Shown: positions 8,513 to 16,189 of the stretch, piece after piece
How the letters are laid out: every line of letters begins with the position of its first letter
Numbering within the stretch: the stretch's first letter is position 1
From: Gammaproteobacteria bacterium
GTDB taxonomy: Bacteria; Pseudomonadota; Gammaproteobacteria; Pseudomonadales; Pseudohongiellaceae
Reading direction: 5' to 3'
Assembly (NCBI GenBank): GCA_024639905.1
Contig: JAHEGE010000006.1
Coordinates: forward strand, 124,001-188,000
Length of the DNA: 64,000 nt
The notes under the pieces: model-generated
What the model saw: the letters and a program-made list of their open reading frames with translations, nothing else
Told to the model about the DNA's origin: nothing
Database searches by the model: none
Translations under genes and position numbers: made by a program

Positions 8513-8626
8513 CTAGACGCTGGCGAGCACGATGGCAGCTGGTACAGACAGTGCGGCGACAATAAGTGCGACGCTAACGACTGTGGCTTCAACTACTGGG
8601 CGCGCTCTTTTGAGTGCGTTGCTCAT
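8513..8626 (-). CDS. Predicted 37-residue membrane peptide
   Basis: The ORF reads MSNALKRARPVVEATVVSV and continues to a total of 37 residues. A short basic N-terminus (K6, R7, R9) is followed by about 25 hydrophobic residues, as in a single-span membrane peptide. AGGAG sits 7 nt before the ATG, an extended -10 promoter lies 78 nt upstream of the start codon (8704-8732), and a strong terminator (8308-8345) lies downstream in the same orientation. Promoter, ribosome binding site, ORF and terminator together argue for a real gene. I do not recognise a family. The 165-nt tail between stop codon and terminator could be a structured 3' UTR or part of a regulatory RNA. Confidence 0.55.
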   Translation of the reverse strand: MSNALKRARPVVEATVVSVALIVAALSVPAAIVLASV

Positions 8627-8703
8627 GACTTGCTCCTAGGGATAACTTTTTACGTGTTGCTTTAGTCTGAGGCCCGGCGCCTCCCTATCCAGCAACGGGG
8701 CGT

Positions 8704-8732
8704 ATAGTAACACAATTCGAGAATAAGGGTAA
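8704..8732 (-). promoter_or_regulatory. Promoter of the small membrane peptide gene
   Basis: On the minus strand, TTACCC (8727-8732) lies 17 bp from TACTAT (8704-8709), which is preceded by TGT as in an extended -10 promoter. The expected start of transcription is near 8697. GTTAC motifs overlap both elements, so a repressor or activator binding this repeat could control the promoter. Confidence 0.45.
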
Positions 8733-8966
8733 CATTATTTTGGGTTTTTGCATCTCTCTCGCGGAATAGGCTCTAACGGTGTTGTTATCCTAATTAATGC
8801 ATATATTACAGTATGTTAAGCCTTTTTTTTTGGGTGATGGCTCCACGAAATTTGCGTTTAAAACCCACAAATCTACTAATATTCGATAGGTAACTGATTG
8901 GAATCTGTGTGGTTTGTGATCTGGGTAACAAGGTAACACTAGGAGCAAACATGAAAGGAAGTAACA
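8707..8966. repeat. Dispersed GTAACA repeats in AT-rich intergenic island
   Basis: GTAACA occurs at 8707-8712, 8729-8734, 8925-8930, 8933-8938 and 8961-8966, with GTAACT at 8890-8895, all in the same orientation. Two copies are only 8 bp apart, and two overlap the minus-strand promoter. The surrounding 8640-8950 is markedly more AT-rich than flanking genes and includes a run of nine T residues (8823-8831). The pattern looks like a set of protein binding sites, but no regulator is identifiable. Confidence 0.4.
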
Positions 8967-9010
8967 CATCACTTGCGATATTTGGCGGAGAGCCAGTATG
9001 CGCGTCGTAA
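8951..9010 (+). CDS. Short leader ORF overlapping xthA start
   Basis: A 19-codon ORF (MKGSNTSLAIFGGEPVCAS) starts 5 nt after AGGAG and stops 10 nt inside xthA, so its ribosomes would pass over the xthA start codon. It may couple translation, or it may be the leftover first codons of a gene. LAIFGGEPV resembles the N-terminal start of DegT/DnrJ-type aminotransferases, but so short a match is weak evidence. Confidence 0.3.
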   Translation: MKGSNTSLAIFGGEPVCAS

Positions 9011-9765
9011 CTCTTAACTGTAACGGGATACGCGCCGCAGCCCGCAAGGGCTTTTTTGAGTGGTTACCTACGCAGCAGGCAGATGTGGTCTGTCTGCAGG
9101 AGACCAAGGCGCAGATCGACCAGCTGGGAGATCCGATATTCTCGCCAGAGGGCTTCCATTGCCACTATTTCGATGCTGAGAAGAAAGGCTATTCAGGCAC
9201 GGCGTTGTACAGTCGCGAGAAGCCAGACAAGGTGCATACCGGGCTTGGATTAGACATCGCAGACACGGAAGGGCGCTATATACAGGCGGATTTTGGCAAG
9301 TTGAGCGTGATTTCACTGTATTTGCCTTCTGGCTCAAGTGGTGACGAGCGTCAGGTTCGCAAAATGCGCTTCATGGACCATTTCATGCAGCATCTGCGCA
9401 AGCTGGCTGGCGATGGTCGTGAATACATTGTTTGTGGCGATTGGAATATCTGCCACAAGGAAATCGATATTAAAAATTGGAAGGGCAATCAAAAGAACTC
9501 GGGCTTCCTTCCCGAAGAGCGCGCATGGCTCGATGAGTTATTCGATGACGTAGGCTATGTCGACGCCTTTCGTCTGGTGAATCAAGAGGCAGATCAATAT
9601 TCTTGGTGGTCTAACCGCGGACAGGCGCGGGCCAATAATGTGGGCTGGAGGCTAGACTATCACGTAGTTTCGCCGCAGACGGCAAGCAAGACGACCGCTG
9701 CCTCCATCTATCGCGACGAAAGCTTCTCCGATCATGCCCCTGTCATCATCGATTATGCCTTGTAG
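8998..9765 (+). CDS. xthA: Exodeoxyribonuclease III
   Basis: This Mg-dependent AP endonuclease/3'-5' exonuclease acts in base excision repair. The 255-residue product carries the EEP-fold catalytic signatures: LNCNGIRAA (Asn7), LQETKA (Glu35), CGDWNICH (Asp/Asn pair), WRLDYH, and the final SDHAPVI with the catalytic Asp-His. Length is typical. GGCGGAGAG just upstream serves as ribosome binding site. It is monocistronic: the next gene begins 77 nt later with its own leader. Confidence 0.93.
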   Translation: MRVVTLNCNGIRAAARKGFFEWLPTQQADVVCLQETKAQIDQLGDPIFSPEGFHCHYFDAEKKGYSGTALYSREKPDKVHTGLGLDIADTEGRYIQADFGKLSVISLYLPSGSSGDERQVRKMRFMDHFMQHLRKLAGDGREYIVCGDWNICHKEIDIKNWKGNQKNSGFLPEERAWLDELFDDVGYVDAFRLVNQEADQYSWWSNRGQARANNVGWRLDYHVVSPQTASKTTAASIYRDESFSDHAPVIIDYAL

Positions 9766-9842
9766 AGGGCGGGGTGGTTTTCACCACGTGTGTGCGTGCT
9801 AACATCATTAACAAGATTCGTGATTTCTAGGGGAGAGTCGGC

Positions 9843-10472
9843 GTGGTGAGTGTTATTTTCAGGGGCGTCATGTTGGCGAAAAAATCGCTGAGAGGCTTAT
9901 TTGCGGCCTGCCTCTTAACGATTGGCTTTAGTGGTGCGCTCAACGGCCAATCGCTGATTGCGACTATCACAACGAGCCAGGGCGTCGTCGTCGCTGAGCT
10001 AAATGAACGAGCAGCGCCGACGACGGTCGCGAATTTCGTAAATCTCGCGCAGCGGGGCTTTTATGACGGGCTGACTTTTCACCGGTGGGAGAAAAACTTC
10101 ATGGTGCAGGGTGGAGACCCCCTAGGCACGGGTACAGGCGGCCCCGGTTATCGATTCTCTGGCGAGGCGATTCTGCGCCATAACCAGTCGGGCATCCTGT
10201 CGATGGCGAACTCCGGACCGGGCACAGATGGTAGCCAATTTTTCCTCACTCACCTCGCCACGCCTCACCTCAACGGGAAGCACTCAGTGTTCGGTAAAGT
10301 GATTGAGGGCTTGCCAGTCGTGCAGGCTCTAAGGCGCAAGGATTTGATCACCTCGATCACAATCGCGGGCGATGTTGCCCCCTTGTTTGCGCGCAAGGCC
10401 GAGCAGATCGCCGAGTGGAACGCCGTGTTAGACGTTGAGTTTCCTGACCTTCGCCCTGCGTATGACCCCTAG
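9843..10472 (+). CDS. Exported cyclophilin-type peptidyl-prolyl isomerase
   Basis: The 209-residue product is a cyclophilin (proline cis-trans isomerase) with an N-terminal signal peptide, so it acts in the periplasm. Cyclophilin motifs are [22 protein letters not shown], of which FYDGLTFHR carries the catalytic arginine, then [34 protein letters not shown] and HSVFGKV. The GTG at 9843, 4-5 nt after GGGGAGAG, is chosen; ATG 9870 would give a tighter signal peptide ([20 protein letters not shown]) but has poorer spacing. A C-terminal extension of about 35 residues follows the fold. A second exported cyclophilin is at 33864-34436. Confidence 0.9.
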   Translation: MVSVIFRGVMLAKKSLRGLFAACLLTIGFSGALNGQSLIATITTSQGVVVAELNERAAPTTVANFVNLAQRGFYDGLTFHRWEKNFMVQGGDPLGTGTGGPGYRFSGEAILRHNQSGILSMANSGPGTDGSQFFLTHLATPHLNGKHSVFGKVIEGLPVVQALRRKDLITSITIAGDVAPLFARKAEQIAEWNAVLDVEFPDLRPAYDP

Positions 10473-10487
10473 TTTATAGCAGATTGG

Positions 10488-10781
10488 CTAGAACACTCTC
10501 TTGAAGGGCTTTACGCTCACCGCCGCGTAAACACCCGCGGCAACGTAAGGGTCTGCTTCCGCCCAGCTTTGCGCATCGGCTAGGGTATCGAATTCAGCGA
10601 TGACTATGCTGCCGCTAAAACCCTTGTCGGTGTCACCGCTCTCATCGATTGGGCTTGGTCCTGCGACGACTAAGCGTCCGGCGTCTGCTAGTAGCTGGAG
10701 GCGCTCCAAGTGAGCCGGCCGCACGCTCATTCGGCGTTCCGTGCTGGCGGGGATATCTTGACTGACGATGCTGACTAACAT
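10488..10781 (-). CDS. yciI: YciI family protein
   Basis: The 97-residue product is a small YciI-like alpha/beta barrel protein. It shows the family pattern [21 protein letters not shown] with the conserved histidine, followed by GSIVIAEF and [13 protein letters not shown]. The biochemical role of YciI is not established. The start at 10781 was preferred over an upstream in-frame ATG because AAGGA lies 9 nt ahead of it and the family begins here. It lies 42 nt after yciB on the same strand, the usual pairing. Confidence 0.85.
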   Translation of the reverse strand: MLVSIVSQDIPASTERRMSVRPAHLERLQLLADAGRLVVAGPSPIDESGDTDKGFSGSIVIAEFDTLADAQSWAEADPYVAAGVYAAVSVKPFKRVF

Positions 10782-10823
10782 GGTAATGATCCTTGCTGGG
10801 AGTGAGGTTCCTGTCGCCACGAT

Positions 10824-11408
10824 TTAGGCTTCAGATTCGGGCTCTTGAATGTATTTGGCGAGTATAGGCATTTGGGCAATAACGAAGACGAAGGTCAGAA
10901 TGAGGTTGCCGAATACCTTGAATTTAATCCACAGGGCTTCGCTAAGTAATAAGGCGACCGCGAGATTTACGGCGCCAAGCACCACGAAATAAGCTACCCA
11001 TATGAGATTGAGGCGTTGCCATACGGCCCTCGGCGCGGGCACTGCATGTCCCATCATATGTTCGATCGCAGGCTTCTCTCCGAAAAAGCGCGACGCGAGA
11101 AAAACGCTGGCGAAGATCCAATTAACGATAGGGGCCTTCCATTTCAGGAACTCGATGTTGCGGAAAATGATCGTTGGCAGGCAAAACAAGACAACGGCGA
11201 TAAAGGTAATCCATTGGAATTTATCGAGGCGCCGCTGGGTGACGAAAAGGCCGCCGTAAACGAGTACTGAGCTGACTAACAGAAATTCTGCGGCACTGAA
11301 CACTCCGCCGATGCTGCGTTCGAATCCGGCTATGCTGACTAGCCTAGGATCTAGGCTCCACACGATGAAGAAGATGATAAGCGGTATATAGTCGATAAGT
11401 TGTTTCAT
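10824..11408 (-). CDS. yciB: Inner membrane septation protein YciB (IspZ)
   Basis: YciB is a polytopic inner-membrane protein implicated in envelope integrity and septation. The 194-residue product starts MKQLIDYIPLIIFF, as typical of the family, has five to six hydrophobic segments, and includes LDKFQWITFIAVVLF and the FWKAPIVNW-like segment (here KWKAPIVNWIF). It is divergent from yciO and upstream of yciI, an arrangement common in gammaproteobacteria. Confidence 0.93.
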   Translation of the reverse strand: MKQLIDYIPLIIFFIVWSLDPRLVSIAGFERSIGGVFSAAEFLLVSSVLVYGGLFVTQRRLDKFQWITFIAVVLFCLPTIIFRNIEFLKWKAPIVNWIFASVFLASRFFGEKPAIEHMMGHAVPAPRAVWQRLNLIWVAYFVVLGAVNLAVALLLSEALWIKFKVFGNLILTFVFVIAQMPILAKYIQEPESEA

Positions 11409-11514
11409 GCGGATCGAGGCCCTTGGCTGCTAATGCACTTGTGCGGGTATGGCGCTGCTTAAGCGGATGGTAAAGCATTTGAGTAAAGGTGTCCGCAAAG
11501 CGCAGGATTTCACG

Positions 11515-11520
11515 TAGAAT
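11515..11520 (+). promoter_or_regulatory. Possible -10 element upstream of yciO
   Basis: TAGAAT lies 23 nt before the yciO ATG in the 134-nt divergent yciB-yciO gap. No good -35 hexamer is seen, so the call is weak. Confidence 0.25.
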
Positions 11521-11542
11521 CTCCAGCTACAGAGAGAGATGC

Positions 11543-12166
11543 ATGAGCGATTATTTAGAGATTCATCCAGACAACCCAAACCCGCGGCTGGTGCGGCGAG
11601 TCGTCGATGCCCTGCGTGCTGGGGCGATAGTCGTGTATCCGACTGATTCCACCTACGCAGTAGGCTGTCACCTCGGTGACAAATCGGCGCTGGAACGTAT
11701 CCGGCGGCTGAGAGAGCTGTCTGACAAGCATAATTTCACGCTGATGTGCAGCGACTTGTCAGAGCTTGCGGTGTATGCGCAGGTAAACAACAGCGCCTTC
11801 CGCACTCTTAAAGCACTTACACCTGGCCCCTTTACCTTCGTGCTAAAGGCAAGCCCTGAGGTCCCGCGAAGGCTGATGCATCCTAAAAGGCGCACTATCG
11901 GCCTGCGGGTGCCAGACAATGCGATAGCGTTAGCCATTCTCGCAGAGATGGGCGAGCCGTTGATGACCACGAGCCTCATCCTGCCGGGCGATGACGCGCC
12001 CCTATTGGATCCCTACGAGATGAAAGAGCTGATAGGTAAGCAGGTAGACCTTATAGTAGACGGCGGCAGCTGCAGTGACACCCCAACCACCATGCTGGAC
12101 CTCACCGAGGGCGTGCCGGTTCTCATGCGAGCAGGGCGCGGCGACGCCAGCGAAGTGCTCGCCTAG
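11543..12166 (+). CDS. yciO: YciO/TsaC family threonylcarbamoyladenylate synthase-like protein
   Basis: The 207-residue product belongs to the Sua5/YrdC/YciO fold, which makes threonylcarbamoyl-AMP for t6A tRNA modification. The N-terminus LEIHPDNPNPRLV is specific to the YciO branch rather than TsaC; motifs include IVVYPTDSTYAVGC and KHNFTLMC, and RAGRG near the end. E. coli YciO is not the main t6A enzyme, so the cellular role here is uncertain. ATG 11543 is chosen because conserved YciO sequence begins immediately; an upstream in-frame start at 11489 adds only unconserved residues. Confidence 0.85.
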   Translation: MSDYLEIHPDNPNPRLVRRVVDALRAGAIVVYPTDSTYAVGCHLGDKSALERIRRLRELSDKHNFTLMCSDLSELAVYAQVNNSAFRTLKALTPGPFTFVLKASPEVPRRLMHPKRRTIGLRVPDNAIALAILAEMGEPLMTTSLILPGDDAPLLDPYEMKELIGKQVDLIVDGGSCSDTPTTMLDLTEGVPVLMRAGRGDASEVLA

Positions 12167-12222
12167 CGTCGCCGGCATCGCTCAGAGGCGCTATGCGAGT
12201 ACCGTGACTCGTCCCTTGCGGG

Positions 12223-12228
12223 TATACT
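12223..12228 (+). promoter_or_regulatory. Possible -10 element of trpS
   Basis: TATACT lies 31 nt upstream of the trpS start codon. The -35 region is poor, so only the -10 hexamer is supported. Confidence 0.35.
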
Positions 12229-12259
12229 CTCGCCATCTATCATCTCTCGGAGAATCGGT

Positions 12260-13474
12260 TTGTCCACAGTAGACTCTCAGCAGCGCGTGCTCTCTGGCAT
12301 GCGGCCAACAGGACGCCTCCACCTAGGCCATATGCACGGCGTGCTTAATAACTGGGTCAAGCTACAGCACGAGTACGAGTGTTTCTTCTTTGTCGCCGAC
12401 TGGCATGCGTTAACGACCCATTACGGGGATGCGACGATCTTCGAGAATAATGTCCTCGACATGGTAATCGATTGGCTGGCTGTTGGGGTTAATCCTGGCT
12501 CTGCGTCGTTATTTGTACAGTCGAGAGTGCCGGAGCATGCTGAGCTGCACCTGCTTCTGTCCATGCTGACGCCGTTGGGCTGGCTCGAGCGTGTGCCGAG
12601 CTACAAAGATCAGCAAGAGAAGCTGCACGAGAAAGAACTCGATACTTACGGCTTCCTCGGCTACCCGTTATTGCAAGCGGCGGATATTCTGATTTACCGC
12701 GCGGGTCATGTGCCAGTTGGGGCGGATCAGGTCGCTCATGTTGAGCTTACCCGGGAGACTGCGCGCCGTTTTAATCATATTTATGGGCGCGAGCCGGGCT
12801 TCGAAGAGGCCGCCGAATCTGCTATCGCAAAGATGGGTAAGAAATCTGCGCGGCTCTATAGCAATCTGCGAACAGCATTCCAAGAGCAGGGTGATCACGA
12901 GGCGTTGGAGAAAGCGCAGGCGTTGCTTCGTGAGCAGCAGAATATCTCTCTGGGCGATCGCGAGCGTTTGTTTGGCTACCTAGAAGGCGGCGGTAAAATG
13001 ATCCTCGCCGAGCCGCAGGCATTGTTAACGCCTGCGTCGAAGATGCCTGGGCTGGATGGGCAGAAGATGTCGAAATCCTACGACAACACGATTACGCTGC
13101 GTGAGCCCTTAGAGCTGATCGAAAAGAAAATCAGCACAATGCCGACAGATCCTGCTCGCGTGCGGCTAACGGACCCGGGCGACCCGAGTAAATGCCCAGT
13201 ATGGCAGCTACACGAAGTCTATTCAGACGACGAGACCAAGCAGTGGGCGAGCGCAGGCTGTCGCAGCGCGGGCATTGGGTGTCTAGAGTGCAAGAAGCCA
13301 GTTAGTAACGCGATCATCGCCGAGCTCGAGCCTATTCAGCAAAGGGCGGCGCAATACGAAAAAGATCCAGACGTGGTTCGCTCTATTATCGCTGAAGGTT
13401 GTGAAGCGGCACGCGAGACTGCTCGCGAAACATTGCACGATGTCCGCAGCGCGATGGGGCTCACTAGTTGGTAA
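12260..13474 (+). CDS. trpS: Tryptophanyl-tRNA synthetase
   Basis: TrpS charges tRNA-Trp. The 404-residue class I enzyme has the HIGH-type HLGH (residues 21-24), the GADQ tryptophan-site segment (154-157) and KMSKS (269-273). It is about 70 residues longer than the E. coli enzyme, mostly from an insertion between residues about 175 and 260, as in Pseudomonas-type TrpS. A Cys-containing GCLECKK segment precedes the C-terminal helices. The start is TTG 12260, 7 nt after GGAG; no ATG gives the conserved RVLSGMRPTG beginning. Confidence 0.95.
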   Translation: MSTVDSQQRVLSGMRPTGRLHLGHMHGVLNNWVKLQHEYECFFFVADWHALTTHYGDATIFENNVLDMVIDWLAVGVNPGSASLFVQSRVPEHAELHLLLSMLTPLGWLERVPSYKDQQEKLHEKELDTYGFLGYPLLQAADILIYRAGHVPVGADQVAHVELTRETARRFNHIYGREPGFEEAAESAIAKMGKKSARLYSNLRTAFQEQGDHEALEKAQALLREQQNISLGDRERLFGYLEGGGKMILAEPQALLTPASKMPGLDGQKMSKSYDNTITLREPLELIEKKISTMPTDPARVRLTDPGDPSKCPVWQLHEVYSDDETKQWASAGCRSAGIGCLECKKPVSNAIIAELEPIQQRAAQYEKDPDVVRSIIAEGCEAARETARETLHDVRSAMGLTSW

Positions 13475-13550
13475 GTCGGTTAATGAATTACAGAGGCGTG
13501 TTTTTTTTTACTGCGTCTCAAAGAATTGAAGGGATAGAGGGAAGAGCGGC

Positions 13551-14480
13551 TTGACTGAGAATAGCGAGAACCAAGCAGAGGCAGTGCAAGAGGCTGAGAT
13601 TAGTGATCAGGCGCACCACCTCGCAGCAGAAGCGCTCGCCGCAAATTTGTCAGGCGAGGCGCCATTCGCGTTAGTCGATGGGGAGGCGTTTAACGACATC
13701 CCCAAGGACCTCTACATTCCCCCAGACGCCCTGAAAATTTTGGTTGAGACTTTTCAGGGGCCGTTAGACCTGCTGTTGTATTTGATCAAGCGCCAGAATA
13801 TCGACATCCTCAATATCAATGTCGCCGAGATTACCGATCAATACATGGCCTATGTGGAGCTGATGGAAGCGAGTCAGTTCGAGCTAGCGGCTGAGTACCT
13901 GGTAATGGCGGCGATGCTCGCCGAGATCAAATCAAAGATCCTCTTACCAAGGCAAGAGGAGCTCGAAGCAGAGGAAGACGACCCGCGGATGGAGCTTATC
14001 CGTCGGCTGCAGGAATACGAGCGGTTTAAAAAGGCAGCTGAAGCCCTCGATGAACTGCCTCGTATGGATCGCGATTTTCACCGCGCAGCTGCGGCGCCAC
14101 CGAAACTCGAGCGCGTCTCCGCGGATCCTGACGTAGATCTTAAAGAAGTGCTCGCCTCGCTGGCTCAAGTCTTGCGGCGGGCAGATATGTTTGGTAGCCA
14201 CCAAGTGTCCAGGGAAACGTTGTCTACGCGGGAGAAAATGTCGGAAATTCTCGTTCGCATTAGCGATCAGAAATTTGTTCCGCTGGTCTCTCTTTTGCTG
14301 CGTGAAGAAGGACGGCTAGGCGTGGTTGTGACCTTCCTCGCCATGATGGAGCTGCTAAAGGGCAGCATGATTGAGATCGTCCAAGCGGAGCCTTTCGCCC
14401 CGATCCATATCAAGGCACGGGGCGCAGCCGAGCGTGCGTTGCATGCCGGTGAAGAGTTTCGCGAAAGCGAGTTCGATTAG
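13551..14480 (+). CDS. scpA: Segregation and condensation protein A
   Basis: ScpA is the kleisin that closes the Smc ring with ScpB. The 309-residue product begins with an acidic, low-complexity 60-residue extension, then the kleisin core: LVETFQGPLDLLLYLIKRQNIDI, of which FQGPLDLLLYLI is diagnostic, AAEYLVMAAMLAEIKSKILLP, and the C-terminal winged helix (FLAMMELLKGSMIEIVQ). The start is TTG 13551 after GGGAAGAG; a run of nine T residues at 13501-13509 lies upstream. It is followed 23 nt later by scpB; Smc itself is at 45141-48653. Confidence 0.93.
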   Translation: MTENSENQAEAVQEAEISDQAHHLAAEALAANLSGEAPFALVDGEAFNDIPKDLYIPPDALKILVETFQGPLDLLLYLIKRQNIDILNINVAEITDQYMAYVELMEASQFELAAEYLVMAAMLAEIKSKILLPRQEELEAEEDDPRMELIRRLQEYERFKKAAEALDELPRMDRDFHRAAAAPPKLERVSADPDVDLKEVLASLAQVLRRADMFGSHQVSRETLSTREKMSEILVRISDQKFVPLVSLLLREEGRLGVVVTFLAMMELLKGSMIEIVQAEPFAPIHIKARGAAERALHAGEEFRESEFD

Positions 14481-14503
14481 TTTAAGTTAGGAACACAGTT
14501 CGC

Positions 14504-15409
14504 ATGAATGATGTCGACAATAAAGTAAAAATGATAATCGAAGGCTTGCTCCTCGCTGCCGGCAGGCCATTGTCGCTTGAGAGCATAGCGGCGGTGTTCG
14601 AAGATGAAGAAAGGCCCGACAACGATGAATTGCTGGCGGTACTCGCGCGCATCGACGACGAATGCGGCGATCGAGGCTTCGAGCTGGTTAAGGTAGCCTC
14701 CGGTTATCGCTTTCAGGTTAAACAAGAGCTGTCCGAATGGATCGCGAAGCTGTGGGAGGAGCGTCCTCCACGCTACACGCGCGCCCTGCTCGAGACGCTT
14801 GGCTTAATCGCCTACCGCCAGCCGATTACGCGAGGCGACATCGAAGAAATTCGAGGCGTCGCGGTGAGTTCAAATATCATTCGCACCTTGCTCGACAGGG
14901 AGTGGATCCGAGTCGTCGGACAGCGAGATGTGCCGGGTCGTCCATCAATGTTCGCGACAACCAAACAGTTCCTTGACTACTTCAATCTCGAGAGCCTGCA
15001 ACAATTGCCGCCGCTTGCTGAAATAAAGGACCTCGAAAGCGCGGCGAAAGAGCTCGGCTTCGAGGCAGAATTGGCGGCAGCTCGTGTTTTAGAGTTACCT
15101 GAAGAAGCGATCGATGAGGCGAGTGTCGAGCTAACTGAGGAAGAGAAGGCTGAACTCTTAGCAGAGGAAGAGGCTATCGCACTTTCGCAGAAGCCTCTTG
15201 ATGAAATTTTGTTCCCTGACGGTATTCCGCAAGCGAACGAAGAAGATGAGTTTGACGAAGAGGAAGACAGCGAAGCGGCGGCTGAGCTGGCGGCGATCGA
15301 CGATGCCCTTGATGCATTGGAGCGCGACCTTAGCGGCAAACGCCTGCCTGTAGAGGCAGATAGCAATGAGCCGCCGATCGACGTTGCTGACGACGCCACC
15401 GTAGAGTAA
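14504..15409 (+). CDS. scpB: Segregation and condensation protein B
   Basis: ScpB is the winged-helix partner that dimerises and binds ScpA in bacterial condensin. The 301-residue product has the two winged-helix domains in about residues 5-165 (IEGLLLAAGRPLSLESI; ETLGLIAYRQPITRGDIEEI; VPGRPSMFATTKQFLDYF). After about residue 190 comes a long, strongly acidic tail rich in Glu and Asp, roughly 110 residues beyond the usual end. The tail is unstructured in appearance and likely species-specific. rluB starts 3 nt after its stop. Confidence 0.93.
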   Translation: MNDVDNKVKMIIEGLLLAAGRPLSLESIAAVFEDEERPDNDELLAVLARIDDECGDRGFELVKVASGYRFQVKQELSEWIAKLWEERPPRYTRALLETLGLIAYRQPITRGDIEEIRGVAVSSNIIRTLLDREWIRVVGQRDVPGRPSMFATTKQFLDYFNLESLQQLPPLAEIKDLESAAKELGFEAELAAARVLELPEEAIDEASVELTEEEKAELLAEEEAIALSQKPLDEILFPDGIPQANEEDEFDEEEDSEAAAELAAIDDALDALERDLSGKRLPVEADSNEPPIDVADDATVE

Positions 15410-15412
15410 AAA

Positions 15413-16189
15413 ATGATGTCAGAGAAATTACAAAAAGTGATGGCGCGAGCAGGATTCGCTTCGAGGCGTGAAGCCGAGACGTGGATCGAGAAAGGGCGCG
15501 TTAAGGTCAACGGCGTGGTCGCGAAAATCGGTGACCGAGTTACCAACGAAGACAAGATCGTGGTCGACGGTAAGAAAGTGGCCGCACAGAATAAGGCGAG
15601 TCATGACCGCCGAGTCATTCTGTATAACAAGCCCGAAGATCAGGTGTGTACTCGCAAAGATCCAGAGGGTCGACCGACAGTCTTCGATCGCTTACCCCCG
15701 ATTAAACACGGTCGCTGGGTGGCGATCGGTCGTCTCGATATCAATACCAGCGGATTGCTCCTATTTACCACCGATGGAGAGCTTGCCAATAGGCTCATGC
15801 ACCCTAGCGCTCAGATTGAGCGTGAATACGCGGTGCGCGTGCTTGGTGACGTGACTAAGGAGATGGTCCAGCGTATGCATGAAGGCGTGATGGTAGACGG
15901 CAATCTGTGTCGCTTCACCGACATCCAGCATTTCGGCGGCGAGGGGGTAAACCAGTGGTATCACGTCGTCGTGATGGAAGGACGAAATCGCGAAGTCAGG
16001 AAATTATGGGAGTCGCAAGGCGTTAAAGTGAGTAGGCTAAAGCGCGTGCGTTTCGGGCCCCTGTTTATCCCTAGCACGATTACCAAAGGTCGCTTCCAGG
16101 AACTGCCGAAGAAAGACCTCGACAAGCTCCTTAAGGCGGCGTACCCGCCAGTTGAAAAGCCGCGCGCGCCTGAGCCTGCGCCGCGTTAG
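15413..16189 (+). CDS. rluB: 23S rRNA pseudouridine(2605) synthase RluB
   Basis: RluB makes pseudouridine at position 2605 (E. coli numbering) of 23S rRNA. The 258-residue product has an N-terminal S4 RNA-binding domain (LQKVMARAGFASRREAE) and the catalytic GRLDINTSGLLLFTTDG motif containing the active aspartate, then the RNREVRKLWE element. A short basic tail follows. The association scpA-scpB-rluB is widely conserved. Its 3' end overlaps the convergent yciK by 4 nt. Confidence 0.93.
   Translation: MMSEKLQKVMARAGFASRREAETWIEKGRVKVNGVVAKIGDRVTNEDKIVVDGKKVAAQNKASHDRRVILYNKPEDQVCTRKDPEGRPTVFDRLPPIKHGRWVAIGRLDINTSGLLLFTTDGELANRLMHPSAQIEREYAVRVLGDVTKEMVQRMHEGVMVDGNLCRFTDIQHFGGEGVNQWYHVVVMEGRNREVRKLWESQGVKVSRLKRVRFGPLFIPSTITKGRFQELPKKDLDKLLKAAYPPVEKPRAPEPAPR

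Noticed and set aside
8287-8592. 101-residue minus-strand ORF near moaB
   Set aside because: It reads straight through the terminator hairpin and overlaps the better-supported 37-residue gene in another frame.
13501-13509. Terminator between trpS and scpA at a nine-T run
   Set aside because: No stable hairpin precedes the T-run.
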